A stretch of 64,000 bases of DNA from Dipteronia dyeriana (taxonomy: Eukaryota > Streptophyta > Magnoliopsida > Sapindales > Sapindaceae), in NCBI GenBank assembly GCA_032871835.1, contig CM065300.1, forward strand, positions 115,284,849 to 115,348,848, in the 5' to 3' direction. The translations under genes were made by a program, and so were the position numbers. The first letter of the stretch is position 1, and every line of letters begins with the position of its first letter. Positions 61,001 to 64,000 of this stretch are shown here, in pieces. The notes under the pieces were generated by a model. That model had not been told where the DNA came from, searched no databases, and saw only the letters and a program-made list of their open reading frames with translations.

Positions 61001-63204
61001 TGTAAGGACCTCAATTTTATGATTGGCTTATTTCATGACAAACTACACCACATTGGGGATGATTGTGTAATGGGTAGCTTAGGACCTCATTGGCAAGCTT
61101 CCAGGCATCTCCATGACTTCAAGAGCAAAAGGTATATTCACTTGACTTTGCCTCTTGAAGAGTTTAGGTGAACACACACACTTCATGCATGCTTTGTTGA
61201 TCTTGCATTTGTGTTGTTATTGTTTATATGTGTGCATCTCTTCAGAATCACACTTGCACTTCATTTGTATATTTAAGTGTGGTATTGTGTTATGTTCGCG
61301 CTTGCACGATGGTATGCTTGTTTTAGCGTGTTGAGTGACTATATGAGAAGGTCTCATTCTTCTCTTGGTTTGGTTATACGGAGTAAGATGTCTAGTTTCA
61401 AAACAGTGTATTTCAATGATTTAATGTTTTTCAAAACTGACCCTTGTATGGTCTTATGACCATATCTTTTTATAAAATGATTCAAAATGAGTTTTGAAAT
61501 TTGTTTTACAAACTAAACACCCATACCTTTCCAACATTCGTAATATTTTATGATTGATTGGATTGGTTATGAAATCTCCAAAGTAACCACAAAAACTGGG
61601 CATCTCTGTTGTTGTCCAATTCTGACCTTTGATCACTAAAATGACCATAAAACTTTCTACAGACATCCAAATCATGTTTTGTAATTTGGAGTAGAAAGTA
61701 GACTTCCATACCCTTTCAATGGTATATTATACAAAAGGTTTGGATGTTGTTTGGTCATGTTTTTGGTCACTCAAAGCTCGAGCTGTTGTGCTGTCTGGCG
61801 TGTACTGCGGCCTAGACCGCTGTTGGTGCCATGCCTAGGCAGCGACCTAGGCAGCGGTAATGTCCAGCCATGCCATGCTGCACAGACTGCAGACTGGACA
61901 CTTGCTTAGGCTGCAGCAACCACAGCGGTCGTGCGGGACCTTGTCTCCCAAGTCCTAAACGATGCCGTTTTGTGTAGGGCTTCTTTATATATGTTCTCTT
62001 CTTCTTCCTTGCCTTCTTACAGCTCAAATAATACATTTTTAGAGTGAGAGAACCTCCATTAGAGAGAGAAAGCTTCAAGCTTTGTTATTTGACTCTCCAA
62101 ACCCTAAACTCATCTTCATCTTGCATTCAAGCATCATTCTAAGCATGAGTTTTCATTGATTGGTAAGTAGAACCACCATTGTTGTTCAATTATTGTTCTA
62201 GCTTACCAAGACATGTCATTTATTACTTAAATTAACATTTCTTCATATTAATTGCATATTTGTTGAAATTATGACATGTTTGGGGTTTGTATTGTGATAG
62301 CTTGCATTATTAGATCATTTATGCCTAAATAGCTAATCCATGAATGTTCATGTGTACATAATTGATGATTAGGTTGACTTTGTGCATCTAGTCTACTTTA
62401 TGAACATTTATGTGTATGCCTCATTGATTGCAGTTCTTGATTGCAAAATTGCCCTTGATTATTTGTTGTGACAACTTGTGTTGGTTGGACTTTTATTGAC
62501 AATTAGGTTGTTAGATTTTATCTACACATCTAATTGAGTCCTTGGTATGGGCATGTAGGCATTGTTTGATAACTAGGATGTTTAATTGCATTATCTACAT
62601 CTAGTTAAGCATTTTTGTGTTTGGTCTTACACATAATTGCATTTGAGCATAGTGTCATATATACACTTAGACCATATACTCTTTATTAAGTCAAGTCGTG
62701 TGGCTTCGGTGTGAACTTACACAAGCAAGGGAAGTCTTGCAACCAAGAGTGGGTTGACAAGCAATTGATAGGGTGCCATTGTAAAAGGCCCAAGGGGGTA
62801 GAGTAGGAGGCGTTCACGCCAAGAGTAGTGTATCAGGGGATATTACTAGGGACTGAACCAAGAGTGGTGAGTGGTGAGTGGTGGTGTCTATAGCCTGAGG
62901 TTGTCGAGAGTGAGAGTCCGAGAATCACTTGAGGGTGTAACCTTTTATTCATATAGTGGATTTCTTTGACCGAGTGTAGTGCACTTAACAGCCCGTGGTT
63001 TTTCCCATTTGGAGGGTTTCCACGTATACATCTTTTGTTATTTATATTTTCGCACCTTACATTTGATGTTGTATGTTTGTTTTATTGGGTGAATTTTGAA
63101 TATTGACTAATCAAGAAAAATTTGTAATTAACTTGATTAAAACCTATTCACCCCCCCCCCCCCCCCCTCTAGGTTTAGACACACACGTTTTTAGGGAACT
63201 TTCA
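61001..63204 (+). mobile_element. Solo LTR, 2204 bp, inserted in the env-like ORF
   Basis: Starts TGTAAGGACC and ends AACTTTCA, with the perfect target duplication CATTG (60996-61000 and 63205-63209). A TATA-like tttatatatgttc lies near 61983 and a leader follows. A C17 run at 63151-63167 sits in a 'ttcaccccc...tctaggt' tail like that of the SIRE-type LTRs. A GC-rich patch (61800-61950) includes GCGGCCTAGACCGC at 61807-61820. No coding content. Confidence 0.9.
63151..63167 (+). repeat. C17 homopolymer
   Basis: Seventeen consecutive C residues near the 3' end of the solo LTR. The related SIRE-type LTRs have only 6-7 C at the equivalent point, so this run has expanded. Exact length is prone to sequencing error. 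Confidence 0.9.
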
Positions 63205-64000
63205 CATTGACTTAGGTAAATGTAAAGATTCTTACGTTCTTAAATGCATTAAGGATAGAAATTGGGAATCTTGGGTGAGCATGCTAGGAATAGTGAATGA
63301 CACTATTGTTAGAGAATTTTATCATGAATATAGAGAGAGTGTCACCTTAATGGATGCTTTGATGGAGATTAGGGGTGTTGTGTTTAGAGTTAATCCGATA
63401 AACATTCACATGTTTCTTGGGCTATCTAGTGATATTGATTCAAACTTTAGAGATGTTGATATCATTGAGAATCTTAATATCATGGGTAGAACTCTATGTG
63501 ACAATGCTTCTTTTAAGTGGAAAGGTAGAGCATATATTAGTCAACATGAGTTAATTAAGGCAAGTGCATTTTGGCATCTTTTTATTTGCACAAATATTAT
63601 TGGATCTTCGAATTCAACCGAGTTGAATAAAGACAACATCAAAATAGTATATGCCTTGGTGACTAATCAACCTATAAACCTTGAGGATTTACTTATGTTT
63701 TATTTTGATAATGCAGCTTTCTCAACTAGAGGAGATAAGAAGCTTGCATTACCGGGGTTTATAACTTCTTTCTGTTTAGCTCGTGCTGTTCAAAGTAGTG
63801 GAGATGATATGTTGGTAAAACCCTTGGAAAAGTATAGTGATAAACGTGTGTCATACATGATACTTTTGGACTATTTAGTAGTTCACAAGTTGATTGTCAA
63901 GAGACTAGCATAAACATTCTTCCGGATTAGGCTTTACATTTGAAGAAGAAGGTTGATGAGCTTAGTGCTATAGTTGAAAAACAAGATGCTAGAATAAAAG

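Larger units (their letters stand above)
54440..64000 (+). mobile_element. Second pol-less SIRE-like element (continues past the window)
   Basis: 5' LTR 54440-57039, PBS, gag 57124-59187, spacer 59188-60855 with internal purine tract at 60611-60620, env-like ORF from 60856. The same order is seen as in 25874-36766, and pol is missing in the same place. The left flank ACTCT (54435-54439) should be the target duplication, but the right end is outside the window. Inserted in the Tat element. Confidence 0.85.
60856..64000 (+). pseudogene. Env-like / Transposase_32-type ORF, split by a solo LTR and cut by the window
   Basis: ATG 60856 (MGRTKVTRSGNQLNPIVKAK). The reading is open to 61000, interrupted by the solo LTR, and resumes at 63210 in the same frame: NWESWVSMLGIVNDTIVREF, IRGVVFRVNPINIHMFLGLS, NLNIMGRTLCDNASFKW and GDKKLALPGFITSFC. 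It stays open to 63911, and the reading after about 63860 departs from the other copy because of a short deletion near VSYM. A Lys-rich coiled-coil-like tail (LHLKKKVDELS) follows in another frame to the window edge. Apart from the LTR and that small deletion, this copy has no in-frame stop, so it is better preserved than the gag next to it. Function is unknown. Confidence 0.6.

Overview
This is a piece of a plant nuclear genome from a repeat-dense, AT-rich intergenic region. The sequence shows plant-type Ty1/copia and Ty3/gypsy (Tat-like) LTR retrotransposons, an L1-type LINE, a primer-binding site matching initiator tRNA-Met, and a pseudogene of the plant cytokinin-activating LOG family. The species cannot be read from the window. 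I found no intact host gene. Almost everything is transposon sequence, mostly old, with stops and frameshifts, and nested several layers deep.

Layout. (1) 1-11.8 kb: a minus-strand copia element (copia-1; 1-426 and 2059-4446) split by a solo LTR (427-2058, target duplication GTGAT) and by a second minus-strand copia (copia-2; 3' LTR 4447-6292, pol 6309-9845, gag start 11487-11842). The copia-2 gag is itself split by another solo LTR (9846-11486). (2) 11.8-24.4 kb: unassigned AT-rich DNA, two copies of a copia-type LTR called LTR-B here (one with half of it inverted, one carrying a solo LTR at 22624-24064), a truncated SIRE-type LTR, a LOG pseudogene at 17727-18379, and the 3' untranslated end plus 3' LTR of a Ty3/gypsy element (18380-20922). 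(3) 24.4-38.9 kb: an L1-type LINE on the plus strand, cut at 25873/36772 by a complete 10.9-kb minus-strand LTR element (25874-36766, duplication TCTTG) that has gag and a downstream env-like/Transposase_32-type ORF but no pol. (4) 39-54.4 kb: a Tat-lineage Ty3/gypsy element, with RT, RNase H and a second RNase H on the minus strand (52.4-54.4 kb). Its probable antisense additional ORF, spliced and of putative gypsy-type transposon family, lies on the plus strand (41.3-50.3 kb). It contains a copia element (copia-3, 42857-48836, duplication GCCTG/GCCCG) and an LTR-B fragment (51.0-52.4 kb). (5) 54440-64000: a second copy of the pol-less gag + env-like element, plus strand and running off the window, with a 2.2-kb solo LTR (61001-63204, duplication CATTG) inside its env-like ORF.

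The most noteworthy signals are: the pol-less element family, present twice with the same architecture, an internal second polypurine tract and LTR hairpins that change by paired substitutions; the intronless LOG pseudogene lying directly upstream of a Ty3/gypsy 3' end; the antisense spliced ORF of the Tat element with its 38-bp satellite-like repeat; and a 22-bp filler duplication at a deletion junction in copia-3.
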